Below, one piece after another: positions 17,204 through 26,385 of a stretch of DNA of 64,000 bases. The stretch comes from Halopseudomonas xinjiangensis (GTDB lineage: Bacteria > Pseudomonadota > Gammaproteobacteria > Pseudomonadales > Pseudomonadaceae): contig NZ_LT629736.1 of assembly GCF_900104945.1 (NCBI RefSeq), positions 2,170,001-2,234,000 of the forward strand, written 5' to 3'. The translations under genes and the position numbers were made by a program. The notes beneath the pieces were generated by a model that worked only from the letters and a program-made list of their open reading frames with translations, ran no database searches and was not told where the DNA came from. The number at the start of each line of letters is the position of its first letter. Position 1 is the stretch's first letter.

Positions 17204-18460
17204 TTACTGTGCCTGCCGCGCAACCTGGCGAGCCTCTTCCGCCCCGGCCCGCTCGCCCTGCGTGTGTGCAGCCCCCTCGATGCGCTTGTAGAGCGCTAAC
17301 GCCTGGCCTACGACCTGATCCATGTTGTAGTACTTATAGGTCCCGAGCCGACCGAGAAAAGTGACGCCCGGCGTCTCGTCTGCGAGCTTCTGGTAGCGCT
17401 TGTATAGTTCAGCGTTTTCCGGCCGTGGGATCGGGTAATAGGGATCCCCCTCGGCAGACGGATATTCGTAGGTGATGCTGGTTCTGGAATGTACCTGACC
17501 AGTCAAATGCTTGTATTCGCTGATACGCGTGTAGGGCACATCCTCGGCTGGATAGTTCACTACTGCCACCGGTTGAAAATGCTCCTGCTCCAGGCTCTCG
17601 TGCTTGAACTGAAGCGAACGATAGGGCAATTTCCCGAAGCGGTAGTCGAAATATTCGTCGATCGGGCCGGTGAACACCAACTCGCCGAAGTTCACTTCGT
17701 TGCGGATCTCGCGGTAGTCGGTATCGGTCAGCACTTTGATATTGGGATGATCCAGCATCCGCTCGAACATCTTGGTATAGCCTTCCCTGGGCATCTGCTG
17801 GAAGGTATCGCCGAAGTATCGATCGTCGGTATTGGTGCGTGTAGGAACGCGTGCTGTGACCATCTTGTCGAGCTGTGAAGGATCAAGCCCCCACTGCTTG
17901 CGCGTGTAACCCCGGAAGAACTTCTCGTACAGCTCCCGGCCGATCTGGTTGATCACCACATCTTCACTGGTCTGGATGTCATCGACGGGCTCGGCGCGGC
18001 TGGCCAGGAAATCGGCTGCCTCCTGCTCGGTCGCCATGTTCAGCCCGTACAGATTGTTCAAGGTGTCACGATTGATGGGGATAGGCAGAAGCTGGCCATC
18101 CACCTGAGCCAGCACACGGTGTTCATAGGGCCGCCAATCAGTGAAACGCGACAGGTAATCAACGATTCGCTGCGAATTGGTGTGGAAAATATGCGGGCCG
18201 TAGCGGTGAATGAGCACGCCTGCATCGTCGTAGTAATCAAAAGCGTTGCCACCGATATGCGGACGACGGTCGACCACCAGGATAGTCTTGTTCGACCCCG
18301 CAGCAAGACGTTCGGCCAGGACACTACCAGCGAACCCAGCGCCAACGATCAGATAATCGAACCGATGGTTGCGCAAGTCCTCGCCCTGCAATGCACTCAC
18401 CGACGTTCCGCTGCTCCCGGGCGTCCGGTGAGAGTTGGGGCTTCGTGTCACATTGCGCAT
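17204..18460 (-). CDS. glf: UDP-galactopyranose mutase
   Basis: Glf converts UDP-galactopyranose to UDP-galactofuranose using reduced FAD. The 418-residue protein shows the dinucleotide motif DYLIVGAGFAGSVLAERL (about 35-52), GGNAFDYYD, GPHIFHTN, the substrate loop TRKQWGLDPSQL and the C-terminal GRLGTYKYYNMDQVVGQAL. There is a 33-residue N-terminal extension before the FAD fold and an Ala/Glu/Arg-rich tail; both are longer than usual. The start at 18460 has AAGGAGAA seven bases upstream and lies 13 bases inside the glycosyltransferase gene. It implies that this cell makes a galactofuranose glycan. Confidence 0.95.
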   Translation of the reverse strand: MRNVTRSPNSHRTPGSSGTSVSALQGEDLRNHRFDYLIVGAGFAGSVLAERLAAGSNKTILVVDRRPHIGGNAFDYYDDAGVLIHRYGPHIFHTNSQRIVDYLSRFTDWRPYEHRVLAQVDGQLLPIPINRDTLNNLYGLNMATEQEAADFLASRAEPVDDIQTSEDVVINQIGRELYEKFFRGYTRKQWGLDPSQLDKMVTARVPTRTNTDDRYFGDTFQQMPREGYTKMFERMLDHPNIKVLTDTDYREIRNEVNFGELVFTGPIDEYFDYRFGKLPYRSLQFKHESLEQEHFQPVAVVNYPAEDVPYTRISEYKHLTGQVHSRTSITYEYPSAEGDPYYPIPRPENAELYKRYQKLADETPGVTFLGRLGTYKYYNMDQVVGQALALYKRIEGAAHTQGERAGAEEARQVARQAQ

Positions 18461-19632
18461 GAGATCTTCTCCTTCATCAGGGTCCAGGTATGGTCCCAGG
18501 ACATCTCGCCCAGGATCTGGTCAGCGGTTTCAAGCAGGCGTTCACGGTCAGCTGCATCGTCGAGGGAGGCTTCCACCGCCTCGACGAATGCCTGGGTGGT
18601 ATCGGCGATACGCACGATGCCGGTGTCGCCATAGGTCCGGACGACATCGCGGATCGGGGTGGAGACCACCGGGCAGCCGCCTGCGAGATATTCGGGTGTC
18701 TTGGTCGGGCTGATGAAACGGGTCGACTCGTTCATCGCGAAAGGCATGATCGCCACGTCCCAGCCGCCAAGGTAGGACGGGAGTTCGTCGTACGTCTTGG
18801 CGCCGAGGTAATGAATGTTGTTGCGACGCGGAAGGTCGGCAGGATCGATCTTGACCACCGGACCGACCAAAACGAATTGCCAATCCGGCCGCAGCTCCGC
18901 CACCGAACCGACCAGTTCGATATCGAACCGCTCATCGATGACGCCGTAGAAGCCCAGGCGCGGACGCCCGATGGCGGCTTGATCTTCAGGATCGGCGCGG
19001 CGATCACGTGCCGAGGCAAAATGCTCGACATCTACGCTGCTCGGAAACGGGTGCGCATTGTCGTGCAGCTCCCGCTTGGCTTCCCACAGACTGTATCCCC
19101 CGGTAAACACCAGGTCGGCGCGCTCGAGCAACTGCTTTTCGCGCTCGATCAGCTCGGGAGGCGCTCCGCGAAACGCTGACAATTCGTCCATGCAATCGTA
19201 GATGACGACCCGGGGCTTGAGATGTTCGGCATAGGACAAGGCCATTGGCGTGTAGAACCACAGCAGCAGGTCCTTCACTTCGAGGCGGTCCAGATAACCG
19301 TCAACCAACCCTTTTTGCACGCGTTCTGCCGCTTCGCCGGTACAGCCGTCTGGAAGGCGGGGGATCAGAACCTGCACGTCGTTCTCGGCAGGTCTGACTT
19401 CCAGCCAGGGTTGGTCAGCTTCGGTGGCAATGGGCTCTTCCAGGAACAGGACGTTGAAGTCGCGAGCGAAGCGGGTCATCAAATGTTGAGGACGCTGGTA
19501 AACAAAGCTCCAGCGCAAATGTGAAAGGCACAGCAGCGTGGGCACCTTCGGGTCGAAGACAACTTCCGCAGGTGTGGCTTCGGCGTCGCGCGACTTGCCG
19601 ATGTCGTATTGGTAGGGACCAGCCCAGCTCAT
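18448..19632 (-). CDS. GT-B fold glycosyltransferase
   Basis: The 394-residue protein begins with CLSHLRWSFVYQRPQHLMTRFAR, a hallmark of a family of GT-B enzymes found next to glf. The C-terminal nucleotide-sugar domain contains LGFYGVIDERFD, FVLVGPVVKID and SPTKTPEYLAGGCPVVST, where the ExxxGG(C/x)PV segment contacts the donor. No membrane span is present, so it acts in the cytosol. It is the first gene of a five-gene leftward operon and probably supplies or receives the galactofuranose step. Donor and acceptor cannot be deduced. GAGG precedes the ATG. Confidence 0.85.
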   Translation of the reverse strand: MSWAGPYQYDIGKSRDAEATPAEVVFDPKVPTLLCLSHLRWSFVYQRPQHLMTRFARDFNVLFLEEPIATEADQPWLEVRPAENDVQVLIPRLPDGCTGEAAERVQKGLVDGYLDRLEVKDLLLWFYTPMALSYAEHLKPRVVIYDCMDELSAFRGAPPELIEREKQLLERADLVFTGGYSLWEAKRELHDNAHPFPSSVDVEHFASARDRRADPEDQAAIGRPRLGFYGVIDERFDIELVGSVAELRPDWQFVLVGPVVKIDPADLPRRNNIHYLGAKTYDELPSYLGGWDVAIMPFAMNESTRFISPTKTPEYLAGGCPVVSTPIRDVVRTYGDTGIVRIADTTQAFVEAVEASLDDAADRERLLETADQILGEMSWDHTWTLMKEKISCAM

Positions 19633-19682
19633 CAGAGAACCTCGGTGTACGGCTAGTCGTGGCCCGAGGTCCTTTTCAGCAC

Positions 19683-19696
19683 ACGCTAGCTAGCGT
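19683..19696. repeat. Perfect 14-bp palindrome upstream of the glycosyltransferase
   Basis: ACGCTAGCTAGCGT is its own reverse complement and lies about 50 bases before the glycosyltransferase start. A dimeric regulator could bind here. A palindrome of this length is uncommon by chance in a given spacer, but no known operator is recognised. Confidence 0.45.
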
Positions 19697-19967
19697 CAAG
19701 CGCAGCCTTGCGCAGCGGTTTAGTGCGGCACACTGGCGCACCCTGCGGAGAATTGACGATGAAGGCATGCCTGAGTTCCCGGCATCCGATGAGCGTCCAG
19801 CGCTGCGGTAGGGGCAGAAAGAAGATTTAACCCTCAACGAGCGGTAAGGGGCAGATCGCGCTCATCAAAGTGGATATGGGGTATTTTGCCGCATGAGGTG
19901 GAAGGATCGGCGGAGAGCTGAGGGGGAGTCGTCTTTGGAAGTACTGTTTCACACTGTGTCGACGCAC

Positions 19968-19997
19968 AAAAAAGCCCAGCATTCGCTGGGCTTTTTT
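19968..19997 (-). terminator. Rho-independent terminator after tRNA-Ser (bidirectional)
   Basis: The stem GCCCAGC / GCTGGGC with loop ATTC is flanked by A and T runs on both sides, so it can terminate in both directions. It lies just downstream of the tRNA-Ser 3' end. Confidence 0.85.
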
Positions 19998-20003
19998 GTT
20001 TAT

Positions 20004-20093
20004 TGGCGGAGAGACAGGGATTCGAACCCTGGGAACAGTTGCCTGTTCAACGGATTTCGAATCCGTCCCGTTCGACCACTCCGGCATCTCTCC
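20004..20093 (-). tRNA. tRNA-Ser(CGA)
   Basis: The 90-base gene folds as a class II tRNA with a long variable arm. The acceptor is GGAGAGA...TCTCTCC with encoded GCCA end, the T-arm is CAGGGTTCGAATCCCTG, and the anticodon stem ACGGA/TCCGT encloses loop TTCGAAA with anticodon CGA, reading UCG codons. It is followed by a terminator and lies next to purC. Confidence 0.95.
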
Positions 20094-20161
20094 AAGTCGG
20101 CGCGCATCATAGCAGCAAGCAGGATGCGACGAAAGTGTTTCAGGACTGTTCCGGCCCCCTG

Positions 20162-20878
20162 CTAAGGCAGCTCGACCCCCAACCGGTGGGCGACTTCTTC
20201 GTAGGCTTCGATGACCCCGCCGAGCCCCTGGCGGAACCGGTCCTTGTCCATTTTCTTGCGGGTTTCCTTATCCCACAGACGGCAGCCGTCGGGGCTGAAT
20301 TCGTCGCCCAGCACAATCTCTCCCTTGAACAGGCCGAACTCGAGCTTGAAGTCCACCAGCAACAGCCCGGCCTGATCGAACAACTCGTTCAGTATGCGGT
20401 TGACCTGCAAGGTCAGCTCGCGCATCCGGCCAAGCTGCTCGGCGGTGGCCCAGCCGAAGGTGACTACGTGCGAATCATTGATGAACGGGTCGCCCATCGC
20501 GTCATTCTTGAGGAACAGCTCGAACGTCGGCGGATTCAGCGTGCACCCTTCCTCGATACCCAGTCGGCGCACCAGGCTGCCCGCGGCGTAATTGCGCACC
20601 ACGCATTCGACCGGGATCATCTCCAGCTTCCTGACCAGACACTCGGTGTCCGACAGCAAGGTGTCGAACTGAGTCGGGACGCCAGCGGCCTCGAGCTTCT
20701 GCATGATGAAGGCATTGAAGCGGTTGTTCACCATGCCCTTGCGGTCGAGCTGCTCGATCTTCTTGCCGTCGAAGGCGGAAGTATCGTTGCGAAACAGCAG
20801 AATCAGGCGGTCCGGGTCGTCGGTGGTATACACCGACTTGGCCTTGCCACGGTACAGTTCTGTGCGTTTTTCCATCAT
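20162..20878 (-). CDS. purC: Phosphoribosylaminoimidazole-succinocarboxamide synthase
   Basis: PurC (SAICAR synthase) condenses CAIR with aspartate in de novo purine synthesis. The protein begins (M)[16 protein letters not shown] and continues with [41 protein letters not shown] and LVDFKLEFG, the conserved nucleotide and substrate segments. The ATG at 20878 overlaps the upstream stop as ATGA; the ATG one codon later has slightly better spacing to GGGAG. The length, about 237 residues, is typical. It is cotranscribed with the metallo-beta-lactamase gene upstream. Confidence 0.97.
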   Translation of the reverse strand: MMEKRTELYRGKAKSVYTTDDPDRLILLFRNDTSAFDGKKIEQLDRKGMVNNRFNAFIMQKLEAAGVPTQFDTLLSDTECLVRKLEMIPVECVVRNYAAGSLVRRLGIEEGCTLNPPTFELFLKNDAMGDPFINDSHVVTFGWATAEQLGRMRELTLQVNRILNELFDQAGLLLVDFKLEFGLFKGEIVLGDEFSPDGCRLWDKETRKKMDKDRFRQGLGGVIEAYEEVAHRLGVELP

Positions 20879-21672
20879 CGGCTCCCGGTGTCCGCGAAAT
20901 GGTAAGTAGGTAAAGCGCTGATGTCCTGCCAGGGCAGACCCTGGTCCTGCACGGCCAGTAACAACTGGCCGTCCCAATCCTGCAAAGTACTAGCTAGCTC
21001 GCCAAGCGCCAGGTCGGGACGATTGTTCTTCTCGCTGATGTGGGCGATGGTCACGTGACGTAGCTTGCTGCGATCGACAGCGGCCAGCATGGCCGCTGCC
21101 TGCTGGTTGCTCAAATGCCCGAGCGCCCCGCCAACCCGCGCTTGCAGACGCGGCGGGTACGGACCGTTTGCCAGCATATGCGGATCGTAGTTGGCCTCGA
21201 GGAACAATGCGTCCAACTGCCTGTAACGCTGGATGATCCACGGCGTAATGGTGCCCGTATCGGTCAACACGCCCAGCCGACAGTCACCATCATCGAATAT
21301 GAACTGACACGGCTCGCGCGCGTCATGCGGCACGGCGACCGGGGTCACCTCTATCTCGCCTATGCTGAAACAACGGTCCAGCTCGATGGGCTGGAACGCC
21401 AGGTCCGCATTGCGCATGCCGTGAAAGGTGCCGGGGGTCATGAATACGGGCAGCCCGTAGCGGCGCGCGAGCCGTTCGACGCCCTGCACATGGTCGGAAT
21501 GCTCGTGGGTGACCAGAATCGCTGTCAGCTGCCTGGCACTCAGCCCCAGGGCCGCCAGCCGCTGTTCAGTAGTGCGCAAGCTGAATCCGCAATCGACCAG
21601 CAGCCTGGTTCGGCCCGACTCGACGAGCGTGGCGTTGCCGCGGCTTCCGCTTCCCAGAGAACAATAGCGCAC
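20875..21672 (-). CDS. MBL-fold metallo-hydrolase (YycJ/WalJ-like)
   Basis: The 265-residue protein starts [20 protein letters not shown] and has the metal-binding motif THEHSDH (residues 55-61), then [13 protein letters not shown] and HLSNQQAAA. This set marks the YycJ-like branch of the metallo-beta-lactamase fold, which is related to nucleases and phosphodiesterases. The substrate is not known. It precedes purC with a four-base overlap, the usual Pseudomonas arrangement. Confidence 0.88.
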   Translation of the reverse strand: MRYCSLGSGSRGNATLVESGRTRLLVDCGFSLRTTEQRLAALGLSARQLTAILVTHEHSDHVQGVERLARRYGLPVFMTPGTFHGMRNADLAFQPIELDRCFSIGEIEVTPVAVPHDAREPCQFIFDDGDCRLGVLTDTGTITPWIIQRYRQLDALFLEANYDPHMLANGPYPPRLQARVGGALGHLSNQQAAAMLAAVDRSKLRHVTIAHISEKNNRPDLALGELASTLQDWDGQLLLAVQDQGLPWQDISALPTYHFADTGSR

Positions 21673-21689
21673 CGCCGCGACCGCCCTCC

Positions 21690-22793
21690 TCAGCTCAGGT
21701 TGTCGCGAATGCGCGTCAACAGGTCACGAGACAACTCAGCGTCAGCGGCAGTCTCGATGCCCTGGTCCACGGTGACCTGAATTTCGTCGCCGATTTCGGT
21801 CAGGCGCACCTGGATCCGCGGCTCTGACTGCTCATCATCGGTCTGGTCGCGGCGGAACAGCCGTGAGAAGAAACCCCGGCTCTCTCGCTCGCTGACCGTT
21901 TGCGACAGATCGACGTAATAGACGCCAGCGCTACGGTTTAGATCGCTGACCACGACTTCGGAGCGCTCAAGCGCGTTACCCACAGCAGCCCAGGCACGGT
22001 TGAAGTCGACTGACATGCGCAGCACCGGATTACCGGCGCCGTCGCGTACCAGCTCGCTGCGTTGCGCGATGGGAATGCGCGAAGCGGCCAGCGAGGCGAC
22101 ATCGCTATCACCGCTCTGATTGAGATAGGTCTCCAGTTCCGCAAGCGCTGCGCTTTCCACCTTCGGATCATGCGAGCGTTCCGGCCATTCCGATAAATCG
22201 CCCCCTTCGCTCCGCGCCATCTGCAGGACATGCACTTCGCTGGTACCTGAGCGTACGCCAGGTTCAATGCGGATACGCAGCCGCTGCTCCTGACCGTCGG
22301 TGCGGCGACCTTCGCTCACAGCGGGAATCAGTCGGCGTACGAGCGGATTGGCATTCTGTCGCTCGAACGAGAGCCACTCGGTCTCGATCTCGCCCAGGTC
22401 AGCGGCTTCACGCGCCGGCTCGATCTGGTAGTCGGTGAGAAACTGTTGAGTCAGTGCCCAGGTCTCGGCGGGAGAACGCTGCGCCTGGAGCCAACGGCGT
22501 GAGCCATCCTGCTGCACGGAGAAGTCCTGGCCACCCGCGCTTACCTGCATTGGTTGCGGACGAGGCGTTTCAAACTTGCCGGACCGCGCCTCCACTTGCC
22601 CCGGTACGGGCAGCAGATCGCCTATCGGTTTGCTATCGACGCCGTCGGGAATATCCATCCGAGGCTCGACCGTTGCCAACTGATAGTCGGAGCCGCGATC
22701 ACGAAAGTAACCGTCTTCACCAAAAACATAACCGCAGCCACCAAGACTGGCAGCCATTACGCCTATTGCCAGCGGACCCAACACTGCCTTCAT
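21690..22793 (-). CDS. bamC: Outer-membrane assembly lipoprotein BamC
   Basis: BamC is a lipoprotein of the beta-barrel assembly machine. I place the start at the ATG at 22793 (ribosome binding site AAGGAAA), giving a signal peptide with lipobox SLGGC (Cys20). The disordered N-terminal segment that contacts BamD is followed by two helix-grip domains (about 100-220 and 235-365), including VSDLNRSAGVYYVDL. About 367 residues is normal. It lies directly downstream of dapA, as in many gammaproteobacteria. Confidence 0.93.
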   Translation of the reverse strand: MKAVLGPLAIGVMAASLGGCGYVFGEDGYFRDRGSDYQLATVEPRMDIPDGVDSKPIGDLLPVPGQVEARSGKFETPRPQPMQVSAGGQDFSVQQDGSRRWLQAQRSPAETWALTQQFLTDYQIEPAREAADLGEIETEWLSFERQNANPLVRRLIPAVSEGRRTDGQEQRLRIRIEPGVRSGTSEVHVLQMARSEGGDLSEWPERSHDPKVESAALAELETYLNQSGDSDVASLAASRIPIAQRSELVRDGAGNPVLRMSVDFNRAWAAVGNALERSEVVVSDLNRSAGVYYVDLSQTVSERESRGFFSRLFRRDQTDDEQSEPRIQVRLTEIGDEIQVTVDQGIETAADAELSRDLLTRIRDNLS

Positions 22794-22828
22794 CTTGTTT
22801 TCCTTGCTCGATACGTGGCGTAGTTCAT

Positions 22829-23704
22829 TCATAGCAGGCCGCATTGACGCAGCGCTTCGCGGACGGGTTCATGGCAGCGCGCGCTCAAGGGAGTGAGTGG
22901 CAGGCGCAAGCCCTCCCCGACCAGACCCATTTCGTGCAGGGCCCATTTGACCGGAATCGGGTTCGATTCGATGAACAGCATCTTGTGTAATACCATCAGC
23001 TTTTCATTGAGCTGCCGCGCAGTATCGGCGTCGCCGGCCAACGCAGCGGCGCAAAGCTCATGCATTTCCCGCGGCGCCACGTTGGCGGTCACCGAGATGT
23101 TGCCCTTGCCGCCCAAAAGGATGAGCTCGGCAGCGGTGGCATCATCACCCGAGTAAACGCTGATGCGGTCGGCCACGCGGTCGATCAGTTCCCGTGCACG
23201 CTGAAGGTCTCCGGTCGCTTCCTTGATCCCGACGATGTTCGGGATCCCTGCCAGGCGGTCAACCGTTTCGGGGAGCATGTCGCAAGCGGTACGGCCGGGG
23301 ACGTTATAAAGGATCTGGGGAATCGCGACGGCTTCGGCTATATACCGATGGTGCTGATACAAACCTTCCTGCGTCGGCTTGTTGTAATACGGGGTGACCA
23401 GCAGACAGGCATCGGCCCGCACACTTCGCGCCGCTTCGGTGAGCTCGACCGCCTCACGGGTGGAGTTGGCGCCCGTGCCGGCGATCACCGGGATACGCCC
23501 GGCAACCTGCTCGACCACGCGGCGGATCGCTTCCTTGTGCTCGGTCATGTCGAGCGTCGCGGACTCGCCGGTGGTGCCCACCGCAACGATGCCGTCGGTA
23601 CCTTGTTCAAGATGGAAATCGATCAGGCGCTCGAGCGCTACCCAGTCCAGGCCGCCTCGGGAATCCATGGGTGTAACCAGCGCCACCAGGCTGCCTGAAA
23701 TCAT
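22829..23704 (-). CDS. dapA: 4-hydroxy-tetrahydrodipicolinate synthase
   Basis: DapA condenses pyruvate with aspartate semialdehyde, the first committed step to lysine and diaminopimelate. In the 291-residue protein the catalytic Schiff-base Lys161 (GIKEATGD), Tyr133 (LYNVPGRT), Thr44 (GTTGES) and Arg138 are all present. The start [13 protein letters not shown] is standard. bamC follows 35 bases after the dapA stop, suggesting a dapA-bamC operon. Confidence 0.97.
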   Translation of the reverse strand: MISGSLVALVTPMDSRGGLDWVALERLIDFHLEQGTDGIVAVGTTGESATLDMTEHKEAIRRVVEQVAGRIPVIAGTGANSTREAVELTEAARSVRADACLLVTPYYNKPTQEGLYQHHRYIAEAVAIPQILYNVPGRTACDMLPETVDRLAGIPNIVGIKEATGDLQRARELIDRVADRISVYSGDDATAAELILLGGKGNISVTANVAPREMHELCAAALAGDADTARQLNEKLMVLHKMLFIESNPIPVKWALHEMGLVGEGLRLPLTPLSARCHEPVREALRQCGLL

Positions 23705-23905
23705 GCAACTGCTCCACTTGAAACGTTAATCGGCAATGGTACTTTCGCGCCGCCAGCAGCACAAGGAGCGGACCCGGCAAAGCCGGTAAATAGCGGGCTC
23801 CGAAGCGGAGGTTGAACCGCCGACCCGTGACGGGGGACAATAGGCGCCAACAGCCGGCGAAGCGACGCTTTCACCGGCATCCGAACGCCATTTCCGAGGA
23901 TGATC

Positions 23906-24463
23906 ATGTCGCAACCTGCCGGCCAGAAGGACCAATTCCTGGTGATCACCGCCATGGGCCAGGAAACTACGGCGCTTGCCACCCTGCTCACACGGCTGTG
24001 CATGGAACAACGTTGCCTGATCGTCAGCAGCCGGATGAGTCGCCATGGCACCTCTACCGCCCTGGTACTGCAAGTCAGTGGCAACTGGGATGCACTGGCC
24101 CGGCTGGAGAGCCTGCTGCCTGCGCTGGCACGCCGCGAGCACTTCACGCTGTCGATGAGCCGCAGCCAGAGCCTGGACGAAAGACCTCAGGCGCTGCCGT
24201 ACAACGTATTCGTGACAGCAGCCCAGAGACCGGAGCTGATTGCCGAGCTATGCCTGTTCTTCCAGCAACTGGGCATCGACATCGAAGAGATGTTCAGCTT
24301 CACCTACCAGGCGCAGCACACCGGCACCCCCATGCTCAACCTGACGCTCACCATCGCCATTCCAGGCAAGATGCAGCTGAGCTGGCTGCGCGAGCAGTTC
24401 CTGGACTTCTGCGACGAGCTCAACCTGGACGCAGTCATCGAACCCTGGCGCCCCCTCCACTGA
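23906..24463 (+). CDS. gcvR: Glycine cleavage system transcriptional repressor GcvR
   Basis: The protein consists of two ACT domains (about residues 10-85 and 95-180), as in GcvR, which binds GcvA and restrains glycine cleavage genes when glycine is low. It is divergent from dapA and followed 16 bases later by bcp. I prefer the ATG at 23906 because GAGG is six bases upstream of it, while the ATG at 23900 touches that site. Assignment rests on the tandem ACT architecture and the dapA-gcvR-bcp order. Confidence 0.87.
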   Translation: MSQPAGQKDQFLVITAMGQETTALATLLTRLCMEQRCLIVSSRMSRHGTSTALVLQVSGNWDALARLESLLPALARREHFTLSMSRSQSLDERPQALPYNVFVTAAQRPELIAELCLFFQQLGIDIEEMFSFTYQAQHTGTPMLNLTLTIAIPGKMQLSWLREQFLDFCDELNLDAVIEPWRPLH

Positions 24464-24479
24464 TCACGAGACGCAAGAC

Positions 24480-24947
24480 ATGAGCATCGAACTGGGCAGC
24501 ACCGTACCGAATTTTACCGCGCAGGCTACCAGCGGGCAGACGATCAACCTTGCCGAGCTGGCCGGGAAGCAGGTCGTCCTGTACTTCTACCCGAAAGACA
24601 ACACGCCCGGTTGCACCACCGAGGGGCAGGCGTTTCGAGACCTGTACAGGGAGTTCGAGGACGCGGGCGCGCTGGTATTCGGGGTATCAAAGGATAGCCT
24701 TCGTACCCATGAGAACTTCAAGCAGAAGCAGGCGTTTCCGTTCGAGCTGATCAGCGATAGCGATGAGAGCCTGTGTCGCCTGTTCGACGTGATTCGACTG
24801 AAGCAGATGTACGGGAAGCAATACGAAGGTATCGAGCGCAGCACTTTCGTGATCGACGCTCAGGGCGTGCTGCGGCATGAATGGCGCAAGGTCAAGGTTC
24901 CGGGTCATGTCGACCAGGTACTCGAGGCGGTTCGAGCGTTAGCCTGA
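24480..24947 (+). CDS. bcp: Thioredoxin-dependent peroxiredoxin Bcp/PrxQ
   Basis: Bcp reduces hydrogen and organic peroxides in the cytosol. The 155-residue protein has the peroxidatic Cys45 in DNTPGCTTEGQAF and the family element FYPKDNTPGCT. The resolving Cys found five residues later in E. coli Bcp is Gln50 here. Another Cys is at position 99 (DESLCRLF), so the enzyme may resolve by another route. It is probably cotranscribed with gcvR. Confidence 0.93.
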   Translation: MSIELGSTVPNFTAQATSGQTINLAELAGKQVVLYFYPKDNTPGCTTEGQAFRDLYREFEDAGALVFGVSKDSLRTHENFKQKQAFPFELISDSDESLCRLFDVIRLKQMYGKQYEGIERSTFVIDAQGVLRHEWRKVKVPGHVDQVLEAVRALA

Positions 24948-24968
24948 ACCGCCCTGCCCGAGGCGAGA

Positions 24969-26057
24969 TCAGCTGGCTTCGATTTCCTGCGGGATTTCGA
25001 TGTCAGCCTCCACGCCTCGCGGCCATGCATAGAGCACTGCCTTGAATAGCGTCGCCAGCGGAATAGCGAAAAATACCCCCCAGAAGCCCCACAGGCCACC
25101 GAAAATCAGCACAGCGGCAATGATCGCCACAGGATGCAGATTCACAGCTTCCGAGAACAGGATCGGCACCAGCACATTCCCATCCAGAGCCTGAATCACC
25201 GCGTACACAATCATCAGCACCATGAACTCGTTGCCCAGCCCCCACTGGAAGATCCCGATGAGCGCGACGGGAATGGTCGCTACGGTCGCGCCGATATAGG
25301 GCACCAGTACCGAAATTCCCACGATGACCGCAAGCAGCGCAGCATAGTTGACCTTGAGAACCGCAAAACAGATATAACTCACGGTCCCGACGATGACGAT
25401 TTCGAGCACCTTCCCGCGTATGTAGTTGGCGATTTGCTGGTTCATCTCGGTGGCGATGTTGTTCATCAGCCGGCGCTCGCGGGGCAGTCTCGCCTTGAGC
25501 CATTCGGATATCTGTTGGTTATCCATGAGGAAGAAAAACACCAGGATGGGCACCAGAATCAGGTAAACCAGAATGGTCAGAAGCATCGGAACGCTGGCCA
25601 GGCTCTGTGACAGCAACCATTGCCCGAACAGGCCGAGCTCCCCGCTCGCAGTTTGAATCACCCTCTCGACCTGATCCTCGGAAACAAACGTCGGATAGCG
25701 CTCGGGCAGGTGCATGAGCAGCGCCCGCCATTCGATGAACATGCGCGGCAGTTCGTTGAACAGCGTGAACATCTGTTTCCAGACCAGTGGAATGATCACT
25801 CCGATCAGCGCCCCCAGCGCACCGAGAAACAGCAGGAATACGATCCATACCGACAACTTGTGCGGAACCTGCCACTGCCGAAGCCGGGTGACCAGACCTT
25901 GCAGGAGGTAGGCCAGGACAAGGCCGGTCAGGAGCGGTGCGATTCGGTCGCCGAAACTGATGACGATGGCGAAACCGAGCAAAAGCAGGACAGCCAGAAC
26001 GACTGCTTCTTCGTCAGAGAAATATCGGTGAATCCAGTTCTGAAAAATTCGTAGCAT
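24969..26057 (-). CDS. AI-2E family permease (PerM-like)
   Basis: The 362-residue membrane protein has about eight hydrophobic segments and the family signatures VLVPYIGATVATIPVAL, LDGNVLVPILFSEAVNLHP and GFWGVFFAIPLATLFKAVL. The family includes TqsA, which has been linked to autoinducer-2 export, and sodium/proton antiporters; the substrate here is unknown. It begins one base after tusA ends, so both are likely cotranscribed. A paralogue lies at 57936-59039. Confidence 0.88.
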   Translation of the reverse strand: MLRIFQNWIHRYFSDEEAVVLAVLLLLGFAIVISFGDRIAPLLTGLVLAYLLQGLVTRLRQWQVPHKLSVWIVFLLFLGALGALIGVIIPLVWKQMFTLFNELPRMFIEWRALLMHLPERYPTFVSEDQVERVIQTASGELGLFGQWLLSQSLASVPMLLTILVYLILVPILVFFFLMDNQQISEWLKARLPRERRLMNNIATEMNQQIANYIRGKVLEIVIVGTVSYICFAVLKVNYAALLAVIVGISVLVPYIGATVATIPVALIGIFQWGLGNEFMVLMIVYAVIQALDGNVLVPILFSEAVNLHPVAIIAAVLIFGGLWGFWGVFFAIPLATLFKAVLYAWPRGVEADIEIPQEIEAS

Positions 26058-26306
26058 TTAGTTTTTACGCAGCCAGTAATGATATTCACCTGCCGCCTGC
26101 TCGGAGCGGAGCAAGGCATGGCCCGACAACTCGGCAAAACGTTGAAAGTCCCGCTCTGACCCCGCATCGGTCGCGCTGACCTTCAACACCTGCCCGGACC
26201 GCATCGCATTGAGCGCAAGCTTGGTCTTCAGCAACGGCATCGGGCATGCCAGGCCGCGCGCATCGAGGTACTCGTCGACCTGCGCAATTTCTGTTTCAAC
26301 TACCAT
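26058..26306 (-). CDS. tusA: TusA-family sulfur carrier
   Basis: TusA-family proteins accept persulfide sulfur from cysteine desulfurase and pass it on for tRNA thiolation or molybdopterin synthesis. The start at 26306 has AGGAG eight bases upstream and gives an 82-residue protein with the sulfur-accepting Cys21 in ARGLACPMPLLKTK. The C-terminal strand GEYHYWLRKN is typical of the Pseudomonas version. It is divergent from bepA. Confidence 0.9.
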   Translation of the reverse strand: MVVETEIAQVDEYLDARGLACPMPLLKTKLALNAMRSGQVLKVSATDAGSERDFQRFAELSGHALLRSEQAAGEYHYWLRKN

Positions 26307-26385
26307 TTGCAGACTCCTGAAAGGTGCCTCAGTATAACCCTGCCGCTCTCGGGGCGGATATCCGTATTGCATAGGTCAAGACCCC

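Larger units (their letters stand above)
19633..20003. other. Intergenic region upstream of the glycan operon
   Basis: I see no convincing gene in these 371 bases. They should contain the promoter of the leftward glycosyltransferase operon, but no strong -35/-10 pair is obvious. The features that stand out are a perfect 14-bp palindrome at 19683-19696 and the tRNA-Ser terminator at the right end. Confidence 0.5.
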
